From: Tilletiopsis washingtonensis
Lineage: Eukaryota > Basidiomycota > Exobasidiomycetes > Entylomatales
Reading direction: 5' to 3'
Length of the DNA: 64,000 bases
Assembly (NCBI RefSeq): GCF_003144115.1
Contig: NW_020312002.1
Span: forward strand, 1 to 64,000
The notes below the pieces were generated by a model. The model had not been told where the DNA came from and ran no database searches. It saw only the letters and a list, made by a program, of their open reading frames with translations. Position 1 is the stretch's first letter, and every line of letters starts with the position of its first letter. Below are positions 11,093 to 22,291 of the stretch, piece by piece. A program made the position numbers and the translations under genes.

Positions 11093-12199
11093 GGTCTGAG
11101 CTGCCGCGGTGCGGACACGAGCGTATCAGCCACCCGAGCGGGCTGCGCTGCCAAGGTGCGGAGGGGCGAAGTGCAGCTGTGCCTCGCTGCGCTCCTGCAG
11201 AGCAGGCAGGCCTCGGACCCGCGCACGCCGCCGTGCAGCAGCTCCAGCAGCGGGCGAGAGGTCGGGTGCGTTGCGCTGCAGCTGGCAGGAGTTCTGCGGC
11301 GCACTGAGCTGGCAGCAGCGCGCAGGTGCAAGGTCGGCGAGAGTGCACGGCTGGGCGGCGAGGTTGAGGGGACGGAGGCAGGGTGCAACGCAAGGCCGCG
11401 CCGCTGCGCACGTCCGTCGTGGTCAAGTCAGCCTCAGCAGGGCCTGGCGCGCGCCGCGGAGTCCGCGGCGCCCGCGTGGGAACGCTGCTGCTCCTGGCCC
11501 TCGCCGCATCCCGGGCGCCATTCCTCGGCGCGGACAACGTGGAGTAGCATCGCCTGCCGCTGCGACTGCAGATGCTGCATGTGAGCAGGCCCAGCTGATG
11601 TCTCTGCGGCGCGGCCGGCTGGCGGTGACGGTTGCGTCCTTGCGACGGTGTGGCGCTCGCTTCGGTGCCGAGGCTCGTGGGAGCAGCACGCCGCCGGCGC
11701 TGTGCGGCAGTGCGGCTTGCTGTGCGGAGCCGCCCGCGCGCCGTCGCGGCGCAAGCTGTGCTGCCGCTGCGATGCTGGCCGCGTTTCGCTGGCGCAGCAG
11801 CAGCAGGCGGGCCGGCTCGCGTGCGTGCCGCGCGCGGCGCAGCCCGGCCTCTGGCCTGTTGCAGCACCAGCACCACCTCCTCCTGCTCGCTGCCTCGCGT
11901 GCGCCCCGTCGACGACACCGCTCCTTCGACACACAGCAGTAGCAGCTGGCACCTTCGCCCAGCCGCACAGCATCCCGCTGCGCGGTGCCCGCCCACCGCA
12001 CGGCCCGTGTCGCGCCGCCTGCTGCCCTTGCTCTGCCCCGGCCTGCTTCCGCTGCCGGCCTGTGCTGTGACTGCCGCTTGTGCGCCACGCCAGTCGCCGA
12101 CCGTCTTGGGTCTCAACTGTGCCGCGTGCTGCAGCGTCGTCTCTGCCTCTCTGCCGGTGCCGCGGCTGCTCGCGTGAACCCTCGTGCGCCGCGTTCGTG
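11093..12199. other. 1.1 kb head-to-head intergenic region
   Basis: Lies between the divergent starts of DNAJC11 and the MAPKK. Open frames here are shadows of GC-rich sequence: they overlap on both strands and show no motif. It presumably holds both promoters. No tRNA or repeat was seen. Confidence 0.65.
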
Positions 12200-13846
12200 A
12201 TGGCGTCGATCCGCAAGAAGCGCAACTTTAAGGGCCTGGCGCTGGCCGAGTCGCCGCTCTCCACGCCCTCGCCGCAGAGCACGGCGGGTGCTGCTTCGGG
12301 CCGCGCATCGGGCTCGGCGCTGCCCTCGGCCCTTGCGTCGGGCTCGTCGGCGTCGCTGGCGCTGCGCGGCGGCGCCGGCTCGGCCATCGACCCGGCGAGC
12401 GGCGCCAACTACCACAACAAGCTGTCCGAGCAGCTGGCCAACCTCGAGCTCGGCATCGAGTACAAGCTCGATCTAAAGAATGAGGACCTCAAGCACCTGA
12501 GCGAGCTCGGCAGCGGCAACAGCGGCACGGTGACCAAGGTGAGCAGCGCGGCTGGCAGCGGCAGGCTGGCGAGAGAGAGAGCATCGCGCCGCTTTGATGG
12601 AGCTGGGAGCGCGCGCATCAGGTTGCGGGTACCGCATGCTGCGTGGCTCTATACTTACGCGTGCTATAACGCAGGTGCTGCACGAGAAGAGCGCCACCAC
12701 CATGGCCAAGAAGGTGAGTCGCGTCCTTGTCGATGCGCTCTGAGCCGTGCTGAGGCCTGCGCGCCAGGTCGTCTTCATCGACGCCAAGCCCACGGTGCGC
12801 AAGCAAATATTGCGCGAGCTGCAGATCCTGCACGAGTGCAACTCAAAATACATCGTGTCCTTCTACGGCGCCTACATCTCCGAGCCGCACATCTGCATGT
12901 GCATGGAGTTCATGGACAAGGGGTGAGCGCATGCGGGGCCTGTGGTGCGCGCGCTGCGGAGCGAGGCTGATGCGCATCGACCAGGTCGCTCGACAATATC
13001 TACAAGAAGTGGGGCCCGGTGCCGGTCGACGTCGTCGGCAGGATCGTGGTCGTTGTCGTGCAAGGCCTCACATATCTGTACGACGTGCACCGCATCATCC
13101 ATCGCGGTGAGTAGCCGCCGTCCGATCGCTGGGGTGCTGCAGTAGGCCGAGTGGTGCTGGGCGTGGCGGGTGACACATGCCTTCGACTCGGTGCCTGACG
13201 CCGTCTGGCCGTCAGACGTCAAGCCGAGCAACATTCTGGTCAACGGGCAAGGGCAGATCAAGATCTGCGACTTTGGCGTGTCGGGCGAGCTCATCAACTC
13301 CATCGCGGACACGTTCGTGGGCACCAGCACGTACATGAGTGTGAGTCTGCCGGCCTGCTCAGCTTCGCGCGCTCGCGCTCAAGCGCTCCCTCGTAGCCCG
13401 AACGGATCCAGGGCGATCAGTACAGCGTCAAGTCGGACGTGTGGTCGCTCGGCATCTCGGTCATCGAGCTGGTGCTGGGGCGCTTCCCCTTTGCCGAGGC
13501 TTCAGAATCGGACGACGAGGTGCCGGAGGAGCTGCGGGGCACGCTCTCGCCCACAAATCCTTCACGGCGAGCGGGCCAGGGCGGAGCGCGGGCCGGTGTC
13601 TCGCTGGAGGGCACGGGGGCACAGATGAGCATCCTCGATCTGTTGCAGCACATCGTCAACGAGCCGCCGCCCCGCCTGCCGGCCGACGGCGGCTTCCCGC
13701 ACAGCCTCGAGACGTTCGTCGACACGTGTCTGCTGAAGGACCCGGTCCTCCGTCCGAGTCCGAAGGACCTCACGACACATCCGTTCGTCGTCGAATCCGA
13801 GCGAGACAAGGTGGACCTCAAGGCGTGGGTGCAGACGCTCGTGTAG
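12200..13846 (+). CDS. STE7: MAP kinase kinase, Ste7/Fuz7 type
   Basis: Dual-specificity kinase of the pheromone/filamentation MAPK cascade. Six exons (12200-12538, 12675-12713, 12768-12922, 12985-13106, 13216-13340, 13397-13846) give 409 residues. The N-terminus has [11 protein letters not shown], typical of basidiomycete Ste7/Fuz7. The kinase core shows the Gly loop GSGNSGTV, the Lys region [26 protein letters not shown], and an activation segment [22 protein letters not shown] whose Ser and Thr are the expected MAPKKK targets. The frame ends at LKAWVQTLV. All catalytic residues are present and all splice phases agree. It converges on the RhoGAP gene. Assignment to the Ste7 branch rather than Mkk1 or Pbs2 relies on the N-terminal motif and activation loop. 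Confidence 0.93.
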
Positions 13847-14091
13847 AGCGGCCGAGCGGGCACACTTCCGACATCTCACTAGAGGCGCACACACGAGCGG
13901 TCTGCGACCGTCAGGGCCTCTCTCGCCGCGCGCACGCTACGCTGCCGCTTCGGCTGCTCCGCGCGTGATCGAGAGCGAATGAACCCGATACCTCATGACG
14001 TGCGCGTGAGGCTCGCGCGGGGTAACATGTGAAAGGTGACAGATGGTGACAGGAAGGGAGGAAACAGCTAGGTGAGTAGGTGGCGGCGGCG

Positions 14092-16997
14092 TCATGATCC
14101 GGTGGCATCCGCCGCCTCGACGACTTCGGAAAGCGGACGTGGCGCCGTCGGAGCATGAAGGCGCATTGGCGTGGCAGGCGCATCGCCTAGAGCAGCTCCG
14201 GCCGCATGGCCACTGGCGATCGCTCGCGGCTCAGGCGCCGTCGCCGCCCCGGCAGGTCCCGGACCCGAGACAATGCGCGGGCCCCCAGTAAAGGAGCCCG
14301 AGGCACTGATGCCGGCCAGAGCAACGCCGGACGTGGAGCCCAGCAGCTGGCAGATGTCTGTGGCGCTAGCAGAGGGGCTGACGGCGGCAAACGTGGCGCC
14401 GGACGCTGCAGCAGGCGAGCTGGGACTGCGAATGCTGCCAGACGACTGGAGACGCGCGCTCGTGAGGCGCAGCGACGTCGACGAGCTCCTGCCGAGTGTG
14501 CCTGAGAAGCGTGATGCGCGGTGTGTCGTGCTGTCGCCGGTCGTTCCGACGATGCTTCGTGCAGTCTTTCGCGACGCTGGCGAAGTCAGCGCGTCTGTGG
14601 AAGACGCGGGCCTCTCTGCTGATGCGGATGCTCGAGTGGCGGTGCTTGTGCTGGCCAGCGCTGTCGGCACGGGCTGCGGCGATGCAGGCAGAACGGGCGA
14701 GACGGTGCCCGACTTTAGCCACGGCGGCCTCTCCAGCGTCGGCGAGCTCTGTGCCGAGGAAGACGCGGAGACGGTACCGAGCGACGATGACGTGGTGGCG
14801 CGGGCGCGCCTCAACACCGCATCGGCGATGGTGCTGCTCGCCTGGGCACCCGGCTCGTTGGGGCCCTCAGACAGGTCATGGCGAGGCAGCGTGGGTGGCT
14901 CGGAAGCAACCTGCTCGAAGAGCTCGTACGCGCGCTCGATGCACAAGCGCAGCACAGTGCCGAGGGTGGTGGGACCGGTCGACGCCGAGCCGCGCTTCTC
15001 CAGCTGACTCTTGGTCGACGTGTCGCGCGACTGCAGGCCGTCTACGCGGCAGATGGCAATATCGCGAAGCGGATCGCTGCTGCGCACCAGATTGGGCGCC
15101 AGCACGGTTGCCAAATTTGCAGCGTCCATCCGGTTGCGGCTTGAGCGGGCGGCGACATCGTGCATCAGCTCGATGACATACCCGAGCAGCAGCAGATTGC
15201 ACGGCGGCTGCACGGCGGGCAGGATGCGCTGTCTTATGAACTGGAGCGCCTCTTCCTCGGCAGCGAAAGGCGACGGACACGCGCTGATGAGCGGGTACAG
15301 CTCCGATGGAAAGATGGGTGGCAGCTCGCGCAGATACGTCTTGAGAAGCGCCGCCGGGAGATGCATGTCTCCGTACCGAGCGAGCACGACGGGATGGCCG
15401 CCGTCGTAGGCAGTCTGAGCCGCGCGGAGGAGCACCGACGACGGCGAGCGGCGGAAGATGCCATCAGTGTCGAGGCCCGAGATGCCCTGTCCTGTGGGGC
15501 CGACGTCGTGGCGCAGAGCTTCTACGCAGTCCCGCACAACGCGTGGCAGGGTGTCGCGCTCGCCGACAGGGCCCATCAGCTGGTCGAGCGGCACGCCAAA
15601 GATGGCTGTCGATCTCTGCTCGCCCTCTTCGGCCGCGTTGCGGGTCTGCAGCCCGTCGGACAGGCTCAGATCGTGCACCAGCACCTCCGGCGGAAGCTCG
15701 ATCTGCGACAGCGGCACGTGGCTGGCCAGCTCAGACAGGCTGGCACATTGCACAATCTTGCGCGCGAACTTGGGCGAGACGAAGTACGAGCCCTTCGAGA
15801 CGAACTGCACGAGCGTGCGCGTGAAAAGCGTTGGATGAACGATGTACAGCTTCTTGAGGTTCTTGCGGTATCTGCTCGGCACGCGGATCAGCTCGAGACT
15901 AGCCAGGGGACGCGCGTCACTCACTTCCGGTCGATGATGCGGTGCGCCTTCCAGATCCAGCTCCAGGCGGGCCGGTGCTTGCCGCCGGCAGCGAGCAGCA
16001 CGACCGAGTACTCCGACTCAACATAGAGGCTCAGCGCGGCAAGAAGGCGCTCGAGCAGCGCATCGTAGTCCACGCGGCGCTGATCCGGCAGCGAGGCGAC
16101 GCTCAGAACGACGAGCGGGCGAAGCCTGACATCGGAACGCGTCTCGTCAGCTCTGGCAAGCATGCGCGAGTAGCGCGGCACTCACTCCCAGTCAAGCCCG
16201 GCCTGACTGATGCACAACCGCACGACCTCGTCGATCTTCTCGTGTGCCTCCTTCTCTGCCGTCCACTCGTCGCGCCATACGGTCGCGTCGACTGCGCGCG
16301 GCGCTTGCCCAGAAGGCCTCCGCACGCCTTGCGCCTCATCGACATGGTGCATCGGGGCGAACGACGGTCTCTTCGACAGGCGCGACAGGGTCGCATACGC
16401 CGGCGTGGGTGCGTCGCCTGCGACAACGGCGGGGCTTGCAGCTTCCGCCAGCTTGGCGGCCAGCTGATCTGTTTGAGGGATCATGTGCGGCGCAACGGCC
16501 TGTCTGTCCCTGGCTTCGTGCGGCAGTGCCGTAGCGGTGCCGCTGCCGAAGTGTCCGAGCGCAGCGTCCGAGGTGCTGTCCCTGCTGAACGGGATGGCCG
16601 CGCGAGATCGGCGCGGCTGAGTGCCCGAGTGGGAGCGCGTGTCTCGCCGCACGTCGGTTGTCTCAGCCAGATGGGCATGGGCAGACGTCTCTGCATCCTT
16701 GTGCGACGCTGTGCTTGCCTCGTCCGCCGCTGCTGAGTCGATCGGCGGTGCGCCGCGCCAGGTGAGGAGGGCGCCCCAGCCGCCCGGTGCCGTGATGGGC
16801 CCAGAGACGTCCCGGCGCGACGTGTCCGCCTGCTGGTCTGAGCTCGCTGCGGGATGTGCCTTGGTGCTGCCGGCACTCTGCGCCAGCTCGTCGCTGCGCG
16901 GCGCCCCGCGAAAGTACGAGGCGAGCATGCCGAAGCGAGTCGGCGGCGGGGTCGGCCGCGCCGCGGCGGCGGCGGCGCGCAGCGACTCGTCGGCCAT
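14092..16997 (-). CDS. BCH/CRAL-TRIO plus RhoGAP domain protein (ARHGAP1-like)
   Basis: Predicted GTPase-activating protein for Rho/Cdc42 GTPases. Exons 16186-16997, 15925-16152 and 14092-15871 give 939 residues. Residues 1-270 are disordered and Ser/Ala-rich. The BCH (Sec14-like) domain follows: RPLVVLSVASLP, a SVVLLAAGGKHRPAWSW core, then KNLKKLYIVHPTLFTRTLVQ after the second intron. The RhoGAP domain contains GLDTDGIFRRSPSSVLLR with the arginine finger, YLRELPPIFPSELY, and NLATVLAPNLVR. The last 250 residues are low-complexity Ser/Thr/Ala. The start at 16997 is the first ATG after an upstream Arg-rich frame that looks non-coding. The domain order matches p50RhoGAP. Confidence 0.88.
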
Positions 16998-17498
16998 GCT
17001 GCAGCTGCACAGCCGCCGAAGGAGCGAAGCAGCAGGCTCAGAGGAGCGGAGGAGTGGTGAGGCTTTGTGCCAGGCGGTGGGGCGGGTCGAGGTGGGCGGG
17101 AGTGTGAGGGTGGGAGGCAGGCATGCAGCGCGGCGCCAGGGCCGAGCCTTAGCGTTGCTTTCGCGCACGAGCCGCCGTGCTGCCGTTGTGGAAAGGGCGC
17201 GACCGCCCCCGTGGGCGCGCTGGCGACTTCCCTCTGCGCGCTCCCGCTCCAGCTGTGCCTCTTGCTCTGCCCGCCGGCGCAGCGGAAACCTCACAGGACA
17301 CCCTCAATATTCTCCGACTGCACCTCTCGACCCGCTCGGCACTTCAGCCGCTGGTCCCAGCAATGCCGCTCCGCTCAGACCGCCGACACGCGGCACGGAG
17401 GACTGCGCGCTTTGCTGGAAGCAGTGTCGCGTCTCGACAATAGCCACACATCACAGAGCACAATGGTCGATGAAGGTGGGGTATAATGGGGGCAGCAC
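16998..17498. other. Intergenic upstream of the RhoGAP gene
   Basis: About 500 bases between the RhoGAP start and the DHH-protein stop, both on the minus strand. It should hold the RhoGAP promoter. Overlapping short frames only; nothing else recognised. Confidence 0.6.
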
Positions 17499-19419
17499 TC
17501 AGGTGCGCTTGAAGTAGCTCGTCAGCTTGTTGTTCTGCGTCGGCGCAGCGCTGCTTCGCTTGCGCGGGCTCGAGGCGCTCGGGTCCGGCGACGGCCGCTC
17601 GCCGATGCCCATGAGCAGCGTGAAGCGCTCCCAGAAGGATGCGGGCATGATGCCGCCGCTGGCCTGTCGATGTCCCCGGGCAAAGCTCAGCGCGCTCGTA
17701 TGGTCCACTCCCTCCTCTTCGCAGAGGTCCTGCAGGAACGTGGCATCCCTGGAGGCGTACGAGTGCAGCAGCTCGATGAGCGAAGGGTCCTCACCACTGG
17801 GAAAGCCGAGTCAGTCGGCAGAGACAAGAGACTACACTGCGAGCGGACTCACCGATCTCTGGCAGCTTTTGCTACACGGCCGCTGAAGTGGACCGGACGC
17901 TGGCCGCCATCCGAGGCCGGCGGGTCGGCTGCGTAGCCTACGTTCGCACAGAACACCCCTTCGAGCTTCTTGGCGCCGCGCAGGCTGCCGGCCCAGCGTG
18001 TGGCGATGCTGGGATGCACCTGGTAGGGCGTCGAGATGGTGAGGAGGGCGATGCGCCCGTCCTGCATCTTGAGTCAGCACGAAGCCCCGCGAGAGCAGCT
18101 CGTGCCACTCGCCTTGGAGAACTTGGGGGCAGTGTGGGAGAAGCGGGCCACCTGCGCTGCCACTTCGCTCCGTGCTTCCATCAGTCCGGCGGCGTGCCTG
18201 TTCGCTTGTGGGTCCAGCACATCGGCGGCGCCTGTGCTTGTCAGGAGAGAGAGGTACGCGCTCGAGACGTCGAACCGCGGCGAGCGACGTGCTGGACGAG
18301 ACTGGGCATCAGCGTGCAGCCGTATGTCTGTGCCGCTGCGTACGCACGCGCATTGATCGCACTGACGATCTCGCCGATGCGCTTGCGGGTGCAGCGCTTC
18401 AGCTCTGGCTCGAGGTCCGGCCACGGGGGCGCCCACTTGACCTGCACGCCGAGGTCGCCACACGTGCCGATCAGGGCCAGATAGTCGAGGGCGGCCTGCG
18501 CTTCGCTCTCCGTGTGGGCCACAAGCCCGCCAGCGAGCTGGCTTTGCGAGGGCCCAGCTACGGCATCGCTCTCCGCTGCCGTCCAAAGAGGCCGGCATAT
18601 GCACCACGTCAGGAGCGCCGACGTTGCCACCGGCTCGTACGCGCATGCGTTGAGCATGAGCGCGCCCTTGGGCCCAACTTCGCCGGACGCCAGGTGGTGG
18701 TGGTCGATGATGAGACTGCGCACGCGGGGCTCGACGTCGGACATCTCTCGCCGCGCTTGCTCTTCGGGCGCCTCCGAATCGTCCCACTCCCAGCCTCGCT
18801 CCGCTGCGACTGTCAAGCCCGGCCCGTGGCGGCTGCCCTGGTCGAGGACGACGATCCAGCGAGCTTGAGAGGCCGCCATTGCCTCGCGCTCTGCCGCGCT
18901 TCCGGGGCTGGCACCTCTGCCGACGTGGTGCACCCGGATCGCGGCGTCGGGCACGCCGTACACGCGGAGGAGCGTGCGGTGGAGGATGGCGCCGGCAGAC
19001 AGGCCGTCGGCGTCCTTGTCGGGCAGCAGCAGGATCGGGCTCGGCCCTGCTGGATCGGCCGCATGGCAGGCCTTGGCGACGGCAGCCATGCGGGCGATAA
19101 AGCAGCGCCCCTGCGCCAGCGCCGTTGCTGGCACAGGCCAAGGAAGCGCGTCTGCATCGCCAGCGCCTTCGACGCCCTCGCGAGCTCGCGTGACGGCCAT
19201 TGGCCGCTTGCCCGCCGCCGTCCCAGCCGCGGCAGGCGCAGCGCTGCCCGACGCCGGACTGCTGCGGCGAGTGCGCTTGCTCGGTGTGCCAGCTGCAGCA
19301 TCTGCGTCGGGCGGGCTGTGCGTTCGGCCCTGGCGCGCCGGCGGGCCCTGTGGCGCCGGCGAGGTGTGCATGGCTGCGGCGGCGCGCTTTGCGGCGGTGC
19401 GGGACACCATGCGGGCCAT
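17499..19419 (-). CDS. DHH-family phosphoesterase (RecJ-like fold) with C-terminal PIP-like box
   Basis: Putative DHH/DHHA1 phosphoesterase conserved in fungi; substrate unknown. Four exons (18348-19419, 18113-18291, 17853-18067, 17499-17796) give 587 residues. After a disordered N-terminus come motif I LLPDKDADGLSAGAI near residue 150, the invariant IVVLDQGSRHGP, and the DHH motif LIIDHHHL. The second half includes HTAPKFSK and a DHHA1-like segment ending VHFSGRVAKAARDR, then GEDPSLIELLHSY. The last residues, NNKLTSYFKRT, resemble a PCNA-interacting box. The join at 18113/18067 needs a GC-AG intron. The start could instead be the downstream ATG at 19371. The family fold is secure, the biochemical role is not. 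Confidence 0.85.
18068..18112 (-). other. Probable GC-AG intron in the DHH gene
   Basis: On the minus strand the exon ends TTCTCCAAG and is followed by GCGAGT instead of GT. The acceptor is ACTCAAG before ATGCAGGACGGG. Only this 45-base GC-AG intron keeps the phase and joins HTAPKFSK to MQDGRIALLTI, a junction that fits the rest of the protein. Minor-class GC-AG introns are normal in fungi at low frequency. Confidence 0.75.
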
Positions 19420-19839
19420 GCTGCTTGGTGGGTGGTGGTCGCAACAGGCGAGCCACTTGCGGAGGTGGTGCATCCAGACTTCTCGGGTCGCCGCAACGGC
19501 CGACGGCTTGCAGCGCTGTCGGCAACGGCGTCTTACGTGAGGGCGAGCGGTGGTCACGCGCCAACGCCGATCAAGGCGCAGGGTCCACACGCGTGCGTCA
19601 TGCGGCCCTGAGCGGCTGCTCTGCCCAGCTGCGCTGCTGTGCGGGGGAAAGCGCCGCTTGCCGCTTTGATGCCCCATGCAACGGCAGAGACACAGCTCGC
19701 AGGCCGAAGCAGCCGCTCGGCAGACGCAGCAGGTGCTGCAGCTGACACAGCCTGAGAAGCTTGAGACGGGCACCGGATGGGCCTCGTGCCCAGCCTCTCA
19801 CCACCACCACCCCACCTCCAAGCATCCCCAAGCGACATC
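19420..19839. other. Divergent promoter region, DHH gene and DUF3140 gene
   Basis: Some 420 bases between two divergent starts. Short frames with no motif; presumed bidirectional promoter. Confidence 0.6.
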
Positions 19840-20377
19840 ATGCCAGGCAAGTCTGACGACACCGTCATCGAGGAGTTCAACGAGTATGTGAACATGTCCG
19901 TCAAGGAGCTCGAGGCGTGGCTTGAGGTGAGCCGGCTGCAGCGGAGGCGGCCAAGCGCGGCTGGCTGACCCGCACGCGCCGCCAGACGGAGGACTCGCAG
20001 GGCGCCGGCTGGGGCGACGGCGATGAGAGCGTAGGACATCAAAGTGGACGAAAGATCGTTGACATCCTTCAGCGTAACCCGAAGAAGGACCCGAGCAAGT
20101 ACACGGGTGCGTGCCGTGCGCAGCGGGCGTTGCAGCAGCGGCTGACACTGCGGCGCTCCAGACGAGGACCTGGCCCACATGCGCAAGGTCGCCTCGTACT
20201 GCAAGCGCCACCTGGCCCGTGAGTGCCTATCGGGTCTTGGGACGCCTTGCGTCTGCTGACATGCCCTGCCGGCGCCCAGAGGAGTCGCAGCTCAAGGACA
20301 AGAAGAGCGAGGCCGAGCTGCGCGAGACGAAGAGCTTCAAGAGCCTCGCCAACTGGGGCCACGACATGACAAAGTGA
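19840..20377 (+). CDS. DUF3140 family protein
   Basis: Small protein of the DUF3140 family, whose function is unknown. Four exons (19840-19926, 19986-20106, 20162-20218, 20280-20377) give 120 residues. It opens MPGKSDDTVIEEFNEYVNMS, carries GWGDGDESVGHQSGRKIVDI and LQRNPKKDPSKYTDEDLAHM in the middle, and ends ETKSFKSLANWGHDMTK. All splice phases match and introns are 55-61 bases. The protein is hydrophilic with no signal peptide. Recognition is from the conserved FNxxVNMS and HMRKVxSYCKRH segments. Confidence 0.85.
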
Positions 20378-20826
20378 TGGCATGTGCGGCAGACAGGGAG
20401 GCATGGAGGAAATCAACTGCGTGCACAGAGCACGGGTGACTGGGATAACCCTGCGAGAAGAGCCCGGCAGAGCTTGCAGCGCCGTGCCGGAACCGCACAC
20501 GCGCCGCGGCTTTGTGAGCCGGGCCGTGAGGCGCTGTAGACCACAGCATGAGGCGGATGGCTTGCGGGTGAGAGCATGCAGAAGACAAAGGCGTGAGCAT
20601 GTCTGCGGTGCGCAGCCAGGGTCCGTGCGCAGGCGGACCGCGAGGTGCGTCTGAAGAGGCGCCGGGCTGGCAAAGCGGTGCTGGGCGCGGATGCGCTCGC
20701 TGGCGAATGCCGCCATGCCGCGGCCGGCTCCCTCGCGACCTCCTGCATCCCGCCTCCAGCCGTCTCCGTGCGACGCATCTCCTCCAACGCCCAGACGCTG
20801 CCTGCCCTCTCCTCTGCATCTCCAGC
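20378..20826. other. Intergenic, 450 bases, nothing recognised
   Basis: Lies between the DUF3140 stop and the DUF1772 start, both on the plus strand. It should hold the terminator of the first and the promoter of the second. No RNA gene or repeat seen. Confidence 0.6.
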
Positions 20827-21502
20827 ATGCTGCGTCTGCGCCTGTGTGCCGTCGGCCTCGTGGCGTCTGGCCTCGCCTCAGGTGCGTGCGCCGAGCAGCG
20901 AGGGCCAGGACGCCGTGCTGACCTCGCCGCGGTGCAGGCCTGGCGCTCGCGTTCCCGCTGCTCGTCAACCCGCACTTCGCCTCGGCGCAGGGCGACGCCG
21001 TCATGCCCGCCGCCGCGAGCGCAAACCTCAACCTTGCGCAGCGCCTGACGCTCTGGAATCGGGCCTACGGTCTCGGCCATTATGTCCCCGTATTTGCTGT
21101 ATCAGCAGCTTGTGCGCTGGCTGGCGCCGGACAGCACGCCGCAGTGCCGCTGCGGCGCTGGCTGCTCGGCGCCAGCGTGCTGCACGTGTCGATCATCCCC
21201 TTCACGCTGCTCTGCATCATGCCCGTCAACATGCGCCTGGCCGAGCTGCGCATCGCGGCCAACAAGGGCGAGGAGGTCCAGGCGCCCGAGGTCGAGTCGC
21301 TTTTCAAAAAGTGGGTGCATAACTCCACGCGGAGAGAGAGGGGGAGAGAGAGAGAAAGAGAGAAGCTGCGGCGCGATCAAAGTCCTGATCTGCTCGACTT
21401 CCTCGCAGGTGGGCTGCGCTGCACAACGTGCGCGTCGCCGTCTCGATTGCGGCGTTCTCGACGGCCGTCGGGAGCGTCGTCGTGGGAACGCCGGCGTGGT
21501 AG
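20827..21502 (+). CDS. DUF1772 (anthrone-oxygenase-like) membrane protein
   Basis: Predicted multi-pass membrane protein of the DUF1772 family, which includes anthrone oxygenases but is mostly uncharacterised. Exons 20827-20881, 20938-21310 and 21409-21502 give 173 residues. Hydrophobic segments fall at residues 1-30, about 55-75, about 85-115 and at the C-terminus. The last exon gives WAALHNVRVAVSIAAFSTAV, the Trp-x-x-Leu-His signature before the final helix. The second intron holds a GA-rich run (21329-21364). The donor at 21311 rather than 21315 is required to keep Lys-Trp in frame. Nothing nearby suggests a polyketide cluster, so a biosynthetic role is not supported. Confidence 0.75.
21329..21364. 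repeat. GA-rich simple repeat inside an intron
   Basis: A purine run of mostly GA dinucleotides within the last intron of the DUF1772 gene. It is seen directly; no function is implied. Confidence 0.8.
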
Positions 21503-22291
21503 GCAGCCGCCGTCGGGCGCAATGGGAGTGCATTTGCGATCGCATGGCGGAGCTCTGAGCGGTGTTCTTGCCCGTGTGCTCCCTGAAGGCCGTGCTGCTT
21601 GCTGCTGCGGCGAGGACGCAGCTTATCGCTGCCGCTGCATCAGCGACGCGGTGTTGCAGCAGCTCGCGATCGAGGTCGCCGGTACCGCAGCGCAGGCTGG
21701 GATGCGAGATGCGTGGTGCTCCGCCAGATGCAAAGCTCCGCCGGCTCGCGCAGATCTGCCAAGACCTGGCGCTGCAAGCATGAAGCCTCCGCACCCCTCG
21801 CACAGCAAGCGATGGTGTTGCTCTGGGCGAGGGCGAACGTTGGGTGCGAGCTCCGCCTTCTAGCGCGCCTCGGCGCTGCGGCCGGCGGCAGCAGCTGGCC
21901 GCACAGCGCGCCCGCGCGTGACGTCAGGCGCCGTGCGAACGCGGGGCCGCGCCTTTCCTTCTCGCCCCCATCCCTCCTCCGTCGGCGTACTCTCCCGGAC
22001 GCCCTCTCTGCCGGCTCTTGGCTTGCATTAGCCTCAGGCACGCGCTCCGCTATCACCTTGTCCACGTCTGCATCCTCGGGAGCGGCCATGCACGGTGCCG
22101 TCGCAGGCGCAGCAGCGCCCAGCGTTGCCCGCACGTCCCGGGCCGCGTCACAGAGCAGCACGCCCGTGCCAGCCGCAAGCCAGGCCCGCACAAGCACATC
22201 ACTGACTGAGAGGCAGGGGTACAAATAGCCGGTGCCTTCGCTCGCTCTCGTTGCGCCCACCGTCGTCCTTCACAGCCGCCTCCGCTCCGCC
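21503..22291. other. Upstream region of the secreted-protein gene
   Basis: About 790 bases with no gene. The proximal part has a TATA-like element and pyrimidine-rich stretches, as expected of a promoter. Open frames here run on both strands and have no motif. Confidence 0.6.
22220..22228 (+). promoter_or_regulatory. TATA-like element of the secreted-protein gene
   Basis: TACAAATAG lies about 65 bases before the ATG at 22292, in otherwise GC-rich sequence. Position and composition fit a core promoter TATA box; most genes in this window lack one. Confidence 0.4.

Noticed and set aside
14171-15007. A 278-codon plus-strand frame opposite the RhoGAP tail
   Set aside because: Antisense to the low-complexity C-terminus of the RhoGAP gene, with no recognisable domain.
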